Origin: Sweltsa coloradensis
Taxonomy: Eukaryota > Arthropoda > Insecta > Plecoptera > Chloroperlidae
Assembly: GCA_024449915.1 (NCBI GenBank)
Contig: JAMZAV010000112.1
Coordinates: 496,001-560,000 of the forward strand
Length of the DNA: 64,000 bases
Direction of reading: 5' to 3'
The notes below the pieces were generated by a model. It made no database searches, was not told the origin of the DNA, and saw only the letters and a list, made by a program, of their open reading frames with translations. This document shows, in pieces, positions 37,570-49,997 of the stretch. A program made the translations under genes and the position numbers. The stretch's first letter is position 1, and every line of letters starts with the position of its first letter.

Positions 37570-37805
37570 GTAGGACGCCTGCCCAGGGTGCAATTCATGC
37601 CCCTCTGCAGGTGTCTATATATCTAGGTATGTTGCAGATAGGACTATTGTGAAGGGATGTCCGAGGGCTGTTTAAGACGACTCAATCCCTTGCATTCGCA
37701 TTAACGACTGAGGAAAACCCTCGAAAAAAAAACTTCAGTCAGGATTGCCGGTCTCGACGGAATTTGAACCCGGGACCTCCCGAATCAGAGTTTTGTACAG
37801 CACTT
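37570..37805 (-). repeat. SINE-like element with B box
   Basis: On the minus strand a GGAGGTCCCGGGTTCAAATTCC stretch (B-box-like, here broken as GGAGGTCCCGGG and GGTTCAAATTCC) precedes a body ending ...CCTGGGCAGGCGTCC. The high GC of this block stands out from its surroundings. tRNA origin is likely. Confidence 0.45.
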
Positions 37806-38062
37806 ATTTTTTTCCTTTCCACCAAATCTCGTAATGTGGGGTTTCTTGCACTTCGAAATGGTATGGTGAATCATAAGAACATTCCATTTAAATAGGGAAC
37901 TAGCATTGGTTTCAAATTTACGTTTTACATTTTTTATTTATTTAAAAAAAAATCCACGGTTACAGCGGATATACAAAGTTATAGGGTTTTGAATTTCCGC
38001 GCCAAGTATGGAGTACGCTCGCTGATTGGCCGTGACGTATGAGTAGCTTTTACGTAGTTATT

Positions 38063-38621
38063 GGATGAGCGAAGCGAAGACTTCAATTTCACTGACCCCC
38101 AAAAAATTTAGCTCAAGTGTTTCTTTGTTGTTGTTTTTTGTTGTTTTTTGTCTGTTTGTTCGATCTCTAACGGCCAAACGGCATATACGATCTTGATGAA
38201 AATTGGAGGGGACCTTCAAAATCTCTGAACTTAGACCGAAGAAATATTTCTCATGAATATCGTACTTTTACGATTTGTTTTGAATTTAAGTGCGATATTT
38301 TCGTGATATTTGGGCCGATTCTGACCAAACGGGTGGGGCTACAACGTTCATATTTCACATGGACATTAAGGTTATGGTGATGTAGCACCTTTTGAAAGAA
38401 AATGTTGGAAAAGTTAGCCAGAATCCATAGAAATAAAGGTTTTAATATGAGTTTTTTTAGGTGAATAATAACAATTAGTAACAATAGAAACTTGACAACA
38501 ATTACTTACAATGCGTTCTAAAAGCACTTGCAAAAATAAAGAGATCCCACGCAAACTAAAAACTTACTAAAAAGCTCATCCATCAACGCGACTAAAAAAA
38601 GCGTTTGCGAAGCGGCCTAGT
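38063..38621 (+). mobile_element. HINE-1 copy, variant 3' end
   Basis: GGATGAGCGAAGCGAAGA to GCGAAGCGGCCTAGT; one internal unit, 559 bp. First of three head-to-tail HINE-1 copies. Confidence 0.88.
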
Positions 38622-38641
38622 TTAGTAAATTTACCATTTTT

Positions 38642-38708
38642 GGATGAGCGAAGCGAAGACTTCAATTTCACCTACCCCCCAAAAAATTTAGCTCCGTTGT
38701 TTTTTTTT

Positions 38709-38743
<35 letters not shown>

Positions 38744-39422
38744 CGTCTGTTTGTTCGCTCTCTACCGGGCAAACAGCATATGCGATCTTGATGAAAATTT
38801 GACACGACCTTCGTTTTCTCTGAACTTAGACTTGCCACGTTTTTGGGTACAATCGAAGAAATATTTCTCATGAATATCGTACTTTTACGATTTTTTTCGA
38901 TTTTTAGTGCGATATTTTCGTGCCATTTGGGCCAATTCTGACCAAACGGGTGGGGCTACAACGTTCATATTTCACATGGACATTAAGGTAATGGTGATGT
39001 ATTGCTTTCTGAAAGAAAAAGTTGAAAAAGTTAGCCAGAATCGAGAGAAATAAAGCTTTTAAAATAATACGTTTTTTTTTTACTTTTGTGCGATATTTTC
39101 GTGCCATTTGGGCCAATTCTGACCAAACGGGTGGGGCTACAACGTTCATATTATACATGGACATTAAGGTTATGGTTATGTAGTACCTTTTGAAAGAAAA
39201 AGTGGAAAAATTTAGCCAGAATCCATAGAAATAAAGCTTTTAATACAAGTTTTTTACGGTAAATAATACCAATTGACAAGAAACAAAAGAAACTTGACAA
39301 CATTCACCTACAATGCGTAGGCAGCAAAACAAAGCACTTGCAAAAGTAAAGATATCCCACGCAAACTAAAACCTTTAAAAAGCTCATCCATCAACTCGGC
39401 GGGACTTTAGCGTTTTCCTAGT
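38642..39422 (+). mobile_element. HINE-1 copy, standard 3' end
   Basis: Second of three tandem copies, 20 bp after the first. Two internal units and the CTCGGCGGGACTT hairpin loop before GCGTTTTCCTAGT. Confidence 0.88.
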
Positions 39423-39433
39423 GTAGTGTGTTT

Positions 39434-40014
39434 GGATGAGCGAAGCGAAGACTTCAATTTCTCTAAACCCTCAAAAAATGTAGCTCCAATGTTTTTTTTG
39501 TTTGTATTTCTGTCTGTTTGTTCGCGCTCTACCGGGCAAACGGCAAATGCGATCTTGATGAAAATTAAAGGGGACCTTCGAAATCTCTGAACTTAGACCT
39601 GCTACGTTTTTTGGTACAATCGAAGAAATATTTCTCATGAATATCGTACTTGTATGATTTTTTTCGATTTTTAATGCGATATTTTCGTGATATTTAAGCC
39701 GATTCTGACCAAACTGGTGGGGCTACAACAACGTTCATATTTCACATGGACATTAAGGTAATGGTGATGTATTGCCTTTTGAAAGAAAAAGTTAAAAAAA
39801 AGTTAGCTCGAATCCATAGAAATAAGGGTTTTAATATGAGTTTTTTGAGGTGTATAATAACAATTAACAAGTAACAAAAGAAACTTGACAACAATCACCT
39901 ACAATGCGTTATAAAAGCACTTGCAAAAGTCAAGAGATCCCACGCAAACTAAAAACTTACAAAAAAGCTCATCCATCAACGCGACTAAAAAAAGCGTTCG
40001 CGAAGCGGTCTATT
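39434..40014 (+). mobile_element. HINE-1 copy, variant 3' end
   Basis: Third tandem copy, 11 bp after the second. The terminus reads GCGGTCTATT instead of GCGGCCTAGT. Confidence 0.83.
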
Positions 40015-40178
40015 TTACCAAATCTACAGCAGTATGTTCACTGATTTCGTTTAAAAACTGTTACGCTATATGAACCAAACATGTATAGGTTCTATACTCT
40101 AACCGATTCTTAGTGTCGATAACCCCCCTCGAATCACTTTCATTTGCATCTCAGTCAATGAAAACCTCACGTTATTAA

Positions 40179-40684
40179 CCCTCTCAGACACGGCGTCCAT
40201 GATCATGGACATGAAATTCCGAATTTAAATCCGGGTAAATGATAAGTTTTTCGGTTTGACCACATTTTTTTAATTTTTTTGTAGTGAATTTTAAAAGAAA
40301 TTAAAAAAATCCCCATTTCAATGGGTTAAATTGTACCTTTATTAGAGAAGATTGAAAATTACATCCGCAAAAATTGCTAAAAATGGGAAAATTTTGGTTT
40401 TGCCCGGAAATGTAATATCATTGTAGTATTGCTGTTTTTATAGATAAACAAAATCTAAAATATACAAAAAATTCAGAAAAAAATCTTCTTTTAGAAATGC
40501 GCTTCAAATTTAAATTTGAACTTAAATTGTAGCTTTAATTTCAAATCCAAAATTTGGCCCAAATTCCTTAAAAATGGTCCTAAAAAATATTGAAAAATAT
40601 CAAAATTCTCAAAAAAAAATTAGAAAAATGATTTGATTGCTGAAAATGACTTAATTGGGACCAATTTAATTCGTGTCTGAAAGG
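40179..40684. mobile_element. TTAA-flanked MITE, copy 1
   Basis: Flanked by TTAA on both sides (40175-40178, 40685-40688). Termini CCCTCTCAGACACG and CGTGTCTGAAAGG are inverted repeats. About 506 bp, AT-rich, no coding frame. TTAA target sites with CCC termini are the habit of piggyBac-type elements, so this is probably a piggyBac-like MITE. Confidence 0.8.
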
Positions 40685-41055
40685 TTAAACAGATAATGGC
40701 GGTGACTATGAAAGGGATTCGACGAGGTTGTGTAGGAGAGAAATGGTTAGAGAACACACATGCATGTTTGCAATTGTGTCTTGTATAGCTATAAAAGAAC
40801 CAATTGTACATACTTCTTAAACCCCTCTCAGACCCTGCGCCCCCAAACGAGGACATCAATTTTTAAAAATTTAAATGCGGGTAAACAACAGGACTTTGTA
40901 ATTTACCCCTATTTTTTCCCCATGCCAATGGTACGAATGGTACCCTTTTTAGAGAAGATTGAAAATAGACGTCTGCAAAAAACAGCTAAAATACCGTTTT
41001 TGTTGTTATTTTTTCCGGAAATTTGATATCTTTAGTATTGCAGGTATTTTAGATA

Positions 41056-44000
41056 TTGTTCATGTTCATGTTCTTTATTATAGCCATAGATTAATACATG
41101 GAAACAAATATTAAATTAGACTGCGTTTTGTGGAGAACAAAACCATACGTAATGGGCAAAACTACACATACTACATTCTATACTACAAACGATACATAAT
41201 AAAGCCTAATATTGAAAAATAAATAATAGGCCTTATAATAATAATTAATTAATTATAATACAAAATTACACATTTTAAATACAATAAAAACAGTCCTACT
41301 ATCTTTATACATTGTTTGTTCATTAATAAATTTGGAAAATATTATGATGAAGATTCAGAATTTGATATTTTGTTCTATTTGATATTATCAATTAAATAAT
41401 CATTTAAAGAATAATAAGCCTTTTCTAATAAGAAATTTTTTACTTTAAGTTTGAAATTATCAATAGATGTAATTATTTTTTATTTCTTTTGGTAGTTTTT
41501 TTAAATAACTTAATTTTCATATAGTTAGAATTAAGTTGGCCTAGTTTACTACTGTGTTGTTGTACATGAAGGTCATTATATTGTCGTTTTTTGGTATGAG
41601 TGAGTTTCATGTTTTTTTGTCTAGCATATGAAAGTTTTTTTTAAAACGTTTTAAACTGATTTAGGATGTATACACAGTATAAGGTAAAATCTTAAATTGT
41701 TGAAATAAAGGCTGAGAATGAGTTTTTTTGAGTGCGCCTTTGCTATAATTCTAATAGCCCTTTTTTAAATTTTTAAACACTTTGTCGTGCTGTGCAGAAT
41801 GTCCCAGAACTCAGCCCCATATCTTAACAGGCTTTCAAGAGTGCAAAAATAAACAAGTTTGGCTGTACTAACATTTGTTGATTTTCTAATTAATCTAATT
41901 GAATAGCGGGCCCAGAATTTAATTTGCCTACTAGAACAGTTATATGTTTATTCCATGTTAAGGATTCATCCATGAAATCCTAGGAATTCGATTCCTGTCC
42001 CCTAGAGATTGTGTGGGTAACATTGCCATTTAATTTTATTGATAGTTCATGAATTTGTTCTAAGGATCTTGATTTTTTGTGAAGAGCTAAAGTTAATTAA
42101 TTTAGTTTTTGAGGAATTTGAGATTAATTTATTACTCAAAAACCAATTTATGCATGTATTTTGTTCTTTCTGTTGCTTTTAATATTAATTCATGCCTTGA
42201 TGGTGCATGAATTATAGAGGAAGCGTCGTCTGCAAAAAGTTTCAATGCCCATCTATACAAAAAGGAAGATCGTTAATAAAAATATTGAAGAAAGTGGACC
42301 TACTATGGATCCTTGAGGAACACCACATGTGTTTAGTAGTCTCTGAGATATTGTTTTTTATTTCATTGCCCTTTGTGTCGTATGTTATTAGTTCTACATA
42401 TTGGTATCTATTACTCAAATATGATTTTAAAATTTTCCCTAACGCTACTTCCCCAAATTACCGTAATAATGAAGTTTGTCTAGAAGAATTTCATGATCAA
42501 TACAATCAAAAGCTTTGGATAAGTCGTAAAAAAACTCCTATGGTTTGATCTTTTTCTTCTAGAGCATTACAAGTTTTACCAGAAACCTATTTATTGTGGT
42601 ACAAGTTGATTTGTTTTTCCTAAACCCACTTTGATTGTCGAAAAAGTTGTTTTCCCTCAAAAAATTTAAAATTCTATTATGAATAATTTTTTTCCAAAAT
42701 CTTTGAAAACACTGGAAGGAGGGAAATGGGTCTATAGTTTTTCCATTTTGGTATGAATCACCTTTTTTATAAAATGGGATTATTTTCGCAATTTTAAGTT
42801 TATCAGGAAAAATTCCAGAAGACATGCATTCATTAAAAATTATTTTTAGAGGTTCTGCTATGAACGGAATGCATTTTTTTTACCAGGACCATTGGTATTT
42901 CATCATAACCACTAGACATTTTATTTTTAAGGGATTTAACAATTTGTAAAATTTCTTTTTCCCATTTGTCTCTTCTATGAATAATGATCCTAATGGACTC
43001 TTCTGAGTTTTATTAAGATGGTCTTATATGTTTCTTTTTGGAGTTTCGGTCTATGTCTTTGGTAATTTTACTTGCTATGCTAGTAAAGTACTCGACAAAG
43101 CATTGCGCTATGATTTTGTTTGTTGGTAATAATACCTTCCGGCGTTTTCTTTTTTTAATGTTAGAATTTGTCTTGGGTGGGGGTTTTTGCGATTAAATTG
43201 ATTATTTACTATATCCCATACCGTTTTTGATCTGTTTTCACTGTGGTTTTTTTTGATATTCATAGTATTTAATTTTAGCTAGATTCAATATTTTTTTATA
43301 AATGGTTTTATATTTTTTGTAATATATTTTTATAAATATGCGGGTTATAAAAATGTAATGTCATTTGATAGAGGATTTTTAGATTATGTCGAGATATTGT
43401 TAGACCCTGTGTTATCCAGGAACATTTAGTATTTGCTTTATGTTTTACAGTGATTTTTCTTAAAGGAAAGTACTTTTGAAATAGCTTTTTTGAATTTATT
43501 TATAAATAAGTCATACATAACATTTAGGGAACTCGATGTTATTTCATCTTCCCAGCTAACCATTGCAAGTTGTTCGTTGAAGATGCTTATAGTTGGGTCT
43601 TTGAAAATTCGTTTATTTTTAAATTATTTTTTGGGGGGTGTTTAATTCACAGTTTATTGTGATTAGTTGTGCTGCGTGATCTGAGATTCCACTAGCTATA
43701 ACCTTTGTATCCCTATTTTAGGTGTGTTTTTTGTAATATATTGTCTATTTGTGATGCTGTGGTTGTAATGACTATCAAATCTAGTTGGGGTGTTTTTTTT
43801 GACTTGAGTTTTAAATGAATCTAACATATTCATTAGCTTATCCTTTTTAGAAGAGTCTTTGAGGAAATCTATATTGAAATCCCCTAATATAACTACATCT
43901 TTGTTTCTTTAACTATTTGTATTAGCATGGTCTCAAGTGTTTCTAGGAAGATATTGATGTTTCCATCTGGCGTGCGATCCCGTGTACGATTATTATATTT

Positions 44001-45313
44001 TTTAAATTGTTTTTAAGTTTTAATTCTATTCCAGTTATTTCTATGTCTTTTTCACAACTCAATGTTGATATAAATTTTTTTTTACTTTTACATCCTGCAA
44101 TTTATTTTCGATTTACAAATATTGCAACTCCCCCATGTCCTAGGATAGACCTACTGTATGCCGAGACTACGATGAATTTTTCTAAGTTTACCTGGCAATA
44201 TCATTTTCTTTTTGCCAGTGTTCAGTTACACATATAATATCCCTTCCACCAATCCGGTTTCTTCTACTTCATATACTAATGCTTTTAGATCTGTTATTTG
44301 TTTGTAATCACTGCACGTTTTGGTGTAGAATGTTTATGTTGTTTTCTAACTGCCTTTTTCCCAGGTATAGGTATGGGTTTGTGTGTCTGAATATTGGTAG
44401 TTGAGGATTTTTTTGATTGTGGGTGTAGATCTAGTGGTTTTGTAGGCCTAGGCCTTTTGGTATATTTAATGAAATTGTTTGTTTATCATTTAAATTGGGC
44501 AATTTACTTGTTTCTATTTTTGGGGTTGAAAAACCGAGGCATGCTTGAGTTAGTGAACTTTTGGGCACTGTTTATAATATGTTTTTGTGAGGCCACTGTT
44601 CAGGGAGAAATTTTGTGATTTATTTGATTTGATAGAATTTGTATCTGATAAGTTTAGATCGTTTGTTTCTATGGTCTGGGTCTTGATTTTGGTTGGGTGG
44701 GGATCCGAAAAGGAATGCATTTAAGGCCTATGCAATGATTTTGTTGTTCTATTTGGTTGCATACGGATAGGCTGATGGCTTCTATCTTAGCAACTCTGCT
44801 GTTCGGTGGTGGAGGTCCTTATGTGTTTTCTCCTCCTTTTTGTGGGGACGAGAGAGCCGGTTCTTGAGACATTGTGACGTCTAGAGACATCGTGGGAAAC
44901 CCGGGACCGGGTTCGTTGTGGCCATCTGTGATTTGAGATGTCGTAGTCGTTGTAAATGTGAACGATGTGTCAAATGCGTCTTTAGGTATCATACCAGTTT
45001 AGTATCATGAACTTCGTCATGTATTGAGATGTCTTGCAAAACCCCGGGGCTAAAGGGTCTCCGTGACATTTGTGATTTGAGATGGGGTCCTATTTACTTT
45101 AGTCTGCGCGACAACTGGGTCCCGTAAGTATCGTACTAGTTTGATCTTGAGGCATTGTCGTGTGTGGAGATGTCGTCGTACACGGGACTAGCCTTGTTGT
45201 GGCATTTGCGATTTGGGGATGTCGTGGTCATTGTGACTGGGTATGCTGCCACAACTGCTTCTTTAGGTATCGTACCAGTCGGATCTTGAGGCTTTGTCCT
45301 ATGGGGGAGATGT
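41056..45313 (-). pseudogene. Degenerate non-LTR retrotransposon (EN and RT)
   Basis: Read on the minus strand from 45313. An ORF1-like low-complexity part comes first; around 44100 HGGVAIFV and at about 43880 GDFNIDFLKDSSKKDKLMN mark the apurinic-type endonuclease. At 42825-42559 GIFPDKLKIAKIIPFYKKGD and NQSGFRKNKSTCTTI give the RT start; then YLSNRYQYVEL, the GVPQGS region and FADDASS at about 42200-42400. The 3' end at 41056 is AATAAAGAACATGAACATG-like with short repeats. Many frameshifts and stops are present. It was inserted into the TTAA MITE. Confidence 0.8.
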
Positions 45314-45458
45314 CCAAAAAATCTAAAATATGCAAACAAAATCAGAAAAAAATCTCGTTTTAGGTGTGCACCTAGATAATTTTAACTCAAAATGTAGCTT
45401 CAATTCAAAATCTCAAAACTCCTAAAATTCCTTAAAAATCAGGATAAAAAATATTTAA

Positions 45459-46000
45459 ACTAGGAAAACGCTTAAGTCCCGCCGCGTTGTTGGATGAGCG
45501 TAATTGGTGCATTGAGCTGCCATGTGTTACGCGGATTTTCTGTTGTTCTGTGAAAAAATCATTACTTTTGTCGAAGATTTTTTTTTAATTAAATTAAATT
45601 AAATAAAAAAATAACTTAATTTTTTTAATTAATCGTAATTTTTAACAAAGAAAAAAAAATGTAAAATTACAATTTCATAAGAAATAAATTATTAGATTGC
45701 GCTCAAATTTAACAAGAATATATTAATTCATGAAATTAAGGTTCTGTGAAAAAATAATTACAATAGGATAAAGCATGTAGGTGTAATAAGTCAAAGAATT
45801 GTTTTAAAAAAGAAAAAAACCCGTAAAATTTCGATTTTCATGAGAAATAATTTTTCGATTACGCTCAAATTTCACACGAATATCTTAATTCATAAATTAA
45901 GGTTCTGTGAAAAAATCATTACAATCGGATAAAGCGTGTAGGTGTTATAAGTCGAAGAAATTTTTAAAAAATCGAAAAAAATCGTAAAATTGCGTTTTTT
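45459..46000 (-). mobile_element. HINE-2 (outer), 3' part
   Basis: Minus-strand HINE-2 starting ACTAGGAAAACGCTTAAGTC. It is interrupted at 46000 in AAATTGCGTTTTTT by plus-strand HINE-2 units; the other half is at 47246-47489. Confidence 0.85.
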
Positions 46001-46483
46001 GGATGAGCGTAGCGAGCGAAGCGAAGATTCCATTTCACTACACTGGAGAAAAAAATCCGGAATGTTTTTTTTTTTTTTTTTTTTCTTTCTTTCTGTATTT
46101 TTGTCTGTCTGTTAACACGATTCCGGCTAAACCGATACTCCGATTGCGATGAAATTTTATGGAGGCCTTCGAAATCTCTGAACTAAGAACTGCCACGTTT
46201 TTGAGCGCAATCGAAAAATTATTTCTCATGAAAATCGCAATTTACGATTTTTTTCGATTTTTTAAAAAATTTCTTCGACTTATAACTCATACATGCTTTA
46301 TCCGATTGTAATGATTTATTCACAGAACCTTAATTTTAAGAATTAATATATTCGGGTAAAATTTGTGCGTAATCGAATAATTATTTCTTATGAAAATTTC
46401 AATATTACGATTTTTCCTTTTTTTAAATAAATTACGATTAATTAAAAAAAAATAAGTTAATTTTTTATTTAATTTGATTTAAT
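46001..46483 (+). mobile_element. HINE-2 (inner), lacking 3' end
   Basis: Starts GGATGAGCGTAGCGAGCG and runs to TTTGATTTAA, where a further HINE-2 5' end begins. The terminal hairpin is missing, so this copy was either truncated or joined to the next during insertion. Confidence 0.8.
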
Positions 46484-47245
46484 GGATGAGCGTAGCGAGC
46501 GAAGCGAAGATTCCATTTCACTACACTGGAGAAAAAAATCCGGAATGTTTTTTTTTTTTTTTTTTTTGTATTTTTGTCTGTTTGTTAGCACGATTCCGGC
46601 TAAACCGATACCCCCATTGCGATGAAATTTTATTGAGACCTTCGAAATCTCTGAACTTAGAACTGACACGTTTTTGAGCGCAATCGAAAAAAAATTTCTC
46701 ATAAAAATCGCAATATTAAATTTTTTTCTGATTTTAAAAAAATTCTTCGATTTATAATGCCTACACGCTTTGTCCGATTGTAATGATTTTTTCACAGAAC
46801 CTTTATTTTATGAATTTATATATTCGTGGAAAATTTAAGCGCAATCGAAAAATTATTTCTCATGAAAATCGCAATTTTACGGGGGTTTTCTATTTTAAAA
46901 ACAATTCTTCGACTTATAACACCTACATGCTTTATCCGATTGTAATGATTTTTTCACAGAACCTTAATTTTATGAATTAATATATTTGTGTGAAATTTGA
47001 GCTCAATCGAATAATTATTTCTTATGAAAATCAAAATTTTACAATTTTTTTCTTTTTTAAAATTACGATTAATTAAAAAAATTAAGAATAAAGTTTATTT
47101 TTATTTATTTTAAATAATTTAAAAAAAATCTTCAACTTAAGTAATAATTTAATCACAGAAACAGAAAATCCGCATAACACATGGCATCTCAATGCACCAT
47201 ATACGCTCATCCAACAACGCGGCGGGACTTAAGCGTTTTCCTAGT
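46484..47245 (+). mobile_element. HINE-2 (inner), complete 3' end
   Basis: GGATGAGCGTAGCGAGCG to CGCTCATCCAACAACGCG, GCGTTTTCCTAGT. With 46001-46483 it forms a head-to-tail unit inside the outer HINE-2. Confidence 0.85.
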
Positions 47246-47489
47246 TATGAGAAAAAATTTCCCGATTGCGCTCAAAAACGTGGCAGTTCTAAGTTCAGAG
47301 ATTTCGAAGGCCTCCATAAAATTTCATCGCAATCGGAGTATCGGTTTTGCCGGAATCGTGCTAACAAACAGACAAAAATACTGAAAGAAAGAAAAAAGAA
47401 AGAAACAAAGAAAAAAAAATCCGGATTTTTTTCTCCAGTGTAGTGAAATAGAATCTTCGCTTCGCTCGCTTCGCTCGCTACGCGCATCC
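47246..47489 (-). mobile_element. HINE-2 (outer), 5' part
   Basis: Continues the outer element with TATGAGAAAAAATTTCCCG and ends GCTCGCTACGCGCATCC. In the intact copy at 33769-34407 the two sides are adjacent. Confidence 0.85.
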
Positions 47490-48039
47490 AAAAATTCTAA
47501 AAATGTTAGAAAAAAATGCCAAACTCAAATTGTTTGATTAAAAATAAATAAATTTACGCGGATTTTATTCGGGCGTGAAAGTTTTTGGTCATTTTAGATT
47601 TCCGGTGTGAAAACAACAATATACATAATTATACAGTCAATTACGTTTCAAGCTTAGTTTGCAAAAAATTTCCTTTGCTTCATCGCCAAGACTGTATTTG
47701 GTTGAAAACTTTGTATGATTTTCTCGTTGTAAGCCTGACATATTAAATAATGCACGCTTTGCTTAGGCCTCCTATACAGAATCAATACGTTTCGGTGTAC
47801 TAAGAGAATCTAACAGCTCTTCATGAAAATATAAATGTGCAAATTCAAATTGCAGTGTAGAAATGTGTATTTACAGTCACTGTGATATCACATGACAATC
47901 CTACGAACATTAAGTTTATAGTTTGTACCAACTTCGCTTGTCCGACTGGGTAATCTAATCGTAAAGGTTAAAAATATCTTATAGACAAAAGAGGGTGAGA
48001 GAGAGAATGGGAGAGAGATTTTGTTGACTAGAATTTTAC

Positions 48040-49870
48040 CCACCTCCTGACGTCACGAGGCAACATGGCGGAATGATCCTCATTTTGCAAGTTAAGAGTC
48101 TGTTGAACGGCGCAACACTCATCAAGCTCTAACTTTTATTCTATTCTTTATATGGACAAAATGTAAATGAGTAATATTTAGAAAACATATCATTCCTTTT
48201 TATAGCGATTATTTCGATTTTTTTTCATTATACATGACCAAAAAATCAAAGAGAATAAGTTTTACCAACTTCAATTGACAAAAAACTACTGATCGGATTT
48301 CGCCAAGACCTCTTTCAAAAAATGCATTTGGTTGTTTAGATAAGAAATAAATTAACAGTCTCTAGATAGATAGTGTACAATGAACGAAATTTTACAGCAT
48401 ATTATGCTAATACGCAGTGTATATGTTTTTATGTAAATTACGCACTTTTGGCGTGCGGATGAGCCGTGAAAAACTGAACGCTGTTTTCATTCAGTGCACA
48501 TACTGAACGCTGTTTTCATTCAGTGCACATTCTGTATAGGAAATTTATCTATCTTTTAACTAAACAGTCAGATGCACACTATGGCAGAAGTCTTGTCGAA
48601 ATCCGATCATGGACAAAACGTAAATGAGTAATATTTAGAAAACATATCATTCCTTTTTATAGCGATTATTTCGATTTTTTTTCATTATACATGACCAAAA
48701 AATCAAAGAGAATAAGTTTTACCAACTTCAATTGACAAAAAACTACTGATCGGATTTCGCCAAGACCTCTTTCAAAAAATGCATTTGGTTGTTTAGATAA
48801 GAAATAAATTAACACTCTCTAGATAGATATTGTGCAATGAACGAAATTTTACAGCATATTATGCTAATACGCAGTGTATATGTTTTTATGTAAATTACGC
48901 ACTTTTGGCGTGCGGATGAGCCGTGAAAAACTGAGCGCTGTATGTTACTGCATGTTGTAAATTTTCATTCAGTGCACTTTCTGTATAGGAAATTTATCTA
49001 TCTTTTAACTAAACAGTCAGATGCACACTATGGCAGAAGTCTTGTCGAAATCCGATCAGTAATTTCTTCTCAATTAAAGTTGGGAAAACTTACAGTATTT
49101 TTGATTTATATTTTATGTATAATGCGTGCATTGTTGTGTGAAAAAATTCGATATCATCGCTATTAGAATGAATGATATGTTTGCTAAATATTATCTATTT
49201 ACATTTTGTCCAAATAATTGGATGAGCGAAGCGAAGACCAATTTCACTGACCCCCAAAAAATTTAGCTCCGGTGTTTTTTTTTTTTCTCTCTCTCTGTTT
49301 GTTCGCACTCTACCGGGCAAACGGCATACGCGATTTTGATGAAGATTGGAGGGGACATTCGTTTTCTCTGAACTTAGACTTGCCACGTTTTAAGGTACAA
49401 TCGAAGAAATATTTCTTATGAATATCGTACTTTTCCGATTTTTAATGCGATATTTTTGTGATATTTGGGCCGATTCTGACCAAACGGGTGGGGCTACAAC
49501 GTTCATATTTCACACGGACATTAAGTTTATGGTGATGTAGTACCTTTTGAAAGAAAAAGTTGAAAGAGTTTTCCAGAATCCATAGAAATAAAGGTTTTAA
49601 TATAAGTTTTTTAAGGAATATAACAATCAGCAAGTAACAATAGAAACATGACAACAATTACCTATAATGCATTCAAAAAGCAATTGCAAAAGTAAAGAGA
49701 TCCCACGCAAACTATAAACTTACCAAAAAAGCTCATCCAACAACGTGACTAAAAAAAGCGTTTGCGAAGCTTCCTAGTGAATAGAATAAAAGTTAGAGCG
49801 TGATATTTTTTGCGCGGTGCAACAGACGTAAAATTGAGAAATGAGAACCTATCCCAACTCTCGTCACGAG
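48040..49870. repeat. Second foldback element with tandem duplication
   Basis: The left arm (about 48040-48310, with AAGCTCTAACTTTTATTCTA and GGACAAAATGTAAATG) is the reverse complement of the right arm (about 49046-49219 and 49779-49870, with TACATTTTGTCC and GAATAGAATAAAAGTTAGAG). The right arm is split by a HINE-1 at 49220-49778. Inside, a 457-bp unit is tandemly duplicated (48154-48610, 48611-49060). Confidence 0.75.
49220..49778 (+). mobile_element. HINE-1 in foldback arm, variant 3' end
   Basis: GGATGAGCGAAGCGAAGACC to GCGAAGCTTCCTAGT, 559 bp. The mirrored left arm gives the uninterrupted target sequence GTCCATATAAAGAATAG. Confidence 0.85.
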
Positions 49871-49997
49871 ACATATCGATCGTTCTTAGCTCCGCCCATC
49901 ACCAGTCGTCAAATATCGGGGTACGAAAAAAGTGTCATCCCATTTATACACGGTAGTAAGATGTAATTGCATCTTAATTTGAGCGTTGTAACTTATT

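Larger units (their letters stand above)
40821..47581. mobile_element. TTAA MITE, copy 2, split by LINE and HINEs
   Basis: Left part 40821-41055 (after TTAA; ACCCCTCTCAGAC), middle 45314-45458, right part 47490-47581 ending GGGCGTGAAAG. The three pieces align in order with the intact copies at 40179 and 61344. The gaps are a LINE (41056-45313) and a nested HINE-2 complex (45459-47489). Confidence 0.75.
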
